A stretch of DNA of 40,208 nucleotides from Mesorhizobium sp. L2C084A000. GTDB taxonomy: Bacteria; Pseudomonadota; Alphaproteobacteria; Rhizobiales; Rhizobiaceae. The stretch spans positions 80,928-121,135 of the forward strand of contig NZ_AYWX01000015.1 in the NCBI RefSeq assembly GCF_000502875.1, in the 5' to 3' direction. This document shows, piece after piece, positions 40,162 through 40,208 of the stretch. Both the position numbers and the translations under genes were made by a program. Numbering within the stretch: the first letter of the stretch is position 1; every line of letters begins with the position of its first letter. Below the pieces are notes generated by a model. It was not told the origin of the DNA. It was given only the letters and a program-made list of their open reading frames with translations, and made no database searches.

Positions 40162-40166
40162 CGGTG

Positions 40167-40208
40167 ATGGACAGTCGCCCGGACATCGCCCGGGCGGCCG
40201 CCGAGGCG
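40167..40208 (+). CDS. Start of a probable ECF (ECF42-type) sigma factor, cut by window end
   Basis: Fourteen codons are visible: ATG at 40167 (alternative GTG at 40164) encoding MDSRPDIARAAAEA. The frame is open to the window edge. YCII/DGPF genes are usually followed by an ECF sigma factor whose N-terminus is Ala- and Arg-rich like this one. The identification rests on this known neighbourhood more than on the few residues seen. Confidence 0.5.
   Translation, partial: MDSRPDIARAAAEA

Overview
The window reads as a stretch of chromosome from a GC-rich alphaproteobacterium of the order Hyphomicrobiales, most likely Mesorhizobium or a close relative. The reasons are the strongly GC-biased codon use, a membrane-bound ferritin (MbfA) gene behind an Irr-type ICE palindrome, a Ku/LigD end-joining pair, a TAXI-type TRAP transporter, and several families of intergenic palindromic elements resembling those common in rhizobia. 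Genus placement is inference; no rRNA or other marker gene is present. I see no rRNA, tRNA, CRISPR array, prophage or insertion sequence. Coding density is high, and almost every gap holds an operator-like palindrome or a palindromic repeat.

Left part (1-16.7 kb): the 3' end of an ABC-2 permease; a soluble DUF2156 protein; a flavin monooxygenase; a Tat-exported PhoX-type phosphatase behind a Pho box; a secreted Gly/Asn-rich protein bracketed by two near-identical hairpins and preceded by a NarL-like 7-2-7 site; a NarL-type two-component pair; a small four-helix DMT protein with a PAP2 phosphatase; an XRE regulator with a SulP transporter; and two divergent regulator/target pairs with clear operators (TetR with a CPYC-containing flavoprotein, XRE-like with an SMP-30-like propeller).

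Middle (16.6-25.5 kb): an uncharacterised four-gene exported cluster with two look-alike lipoproteins; an AraC regulator; a YiiX-like amidase gene that appears frameshifted in a dinucleotide repeat; a CYTH/CHAD pair; and a CecR-like regulator with a three-gene YbhGFSR-like ABC export operon, controlled by a perfect 20-bp palindrome.

Right part (25.5-40.2 kb): 3-methyladenine glycosylase, threonine dehydratase, a small HTH-like protein, mbfA, a divergent ArsR / DUF1127-NIPSNAP-ABM module, ligD-ku, a DCC-family protein, a TAXI-TRAP operon with DUF1850, and a YCII/DGPF protein followed by the first codons of what is probably an ECF sigma factor. Four copies of a RIME-like double palindrome lie here; one has perfect 40-bp inverted arms inside the TRAP operon. 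Gaps under 300 bp not listed separately (for example 12586-12855, 35667-35847 and 39533-39792) show nothing I can name.
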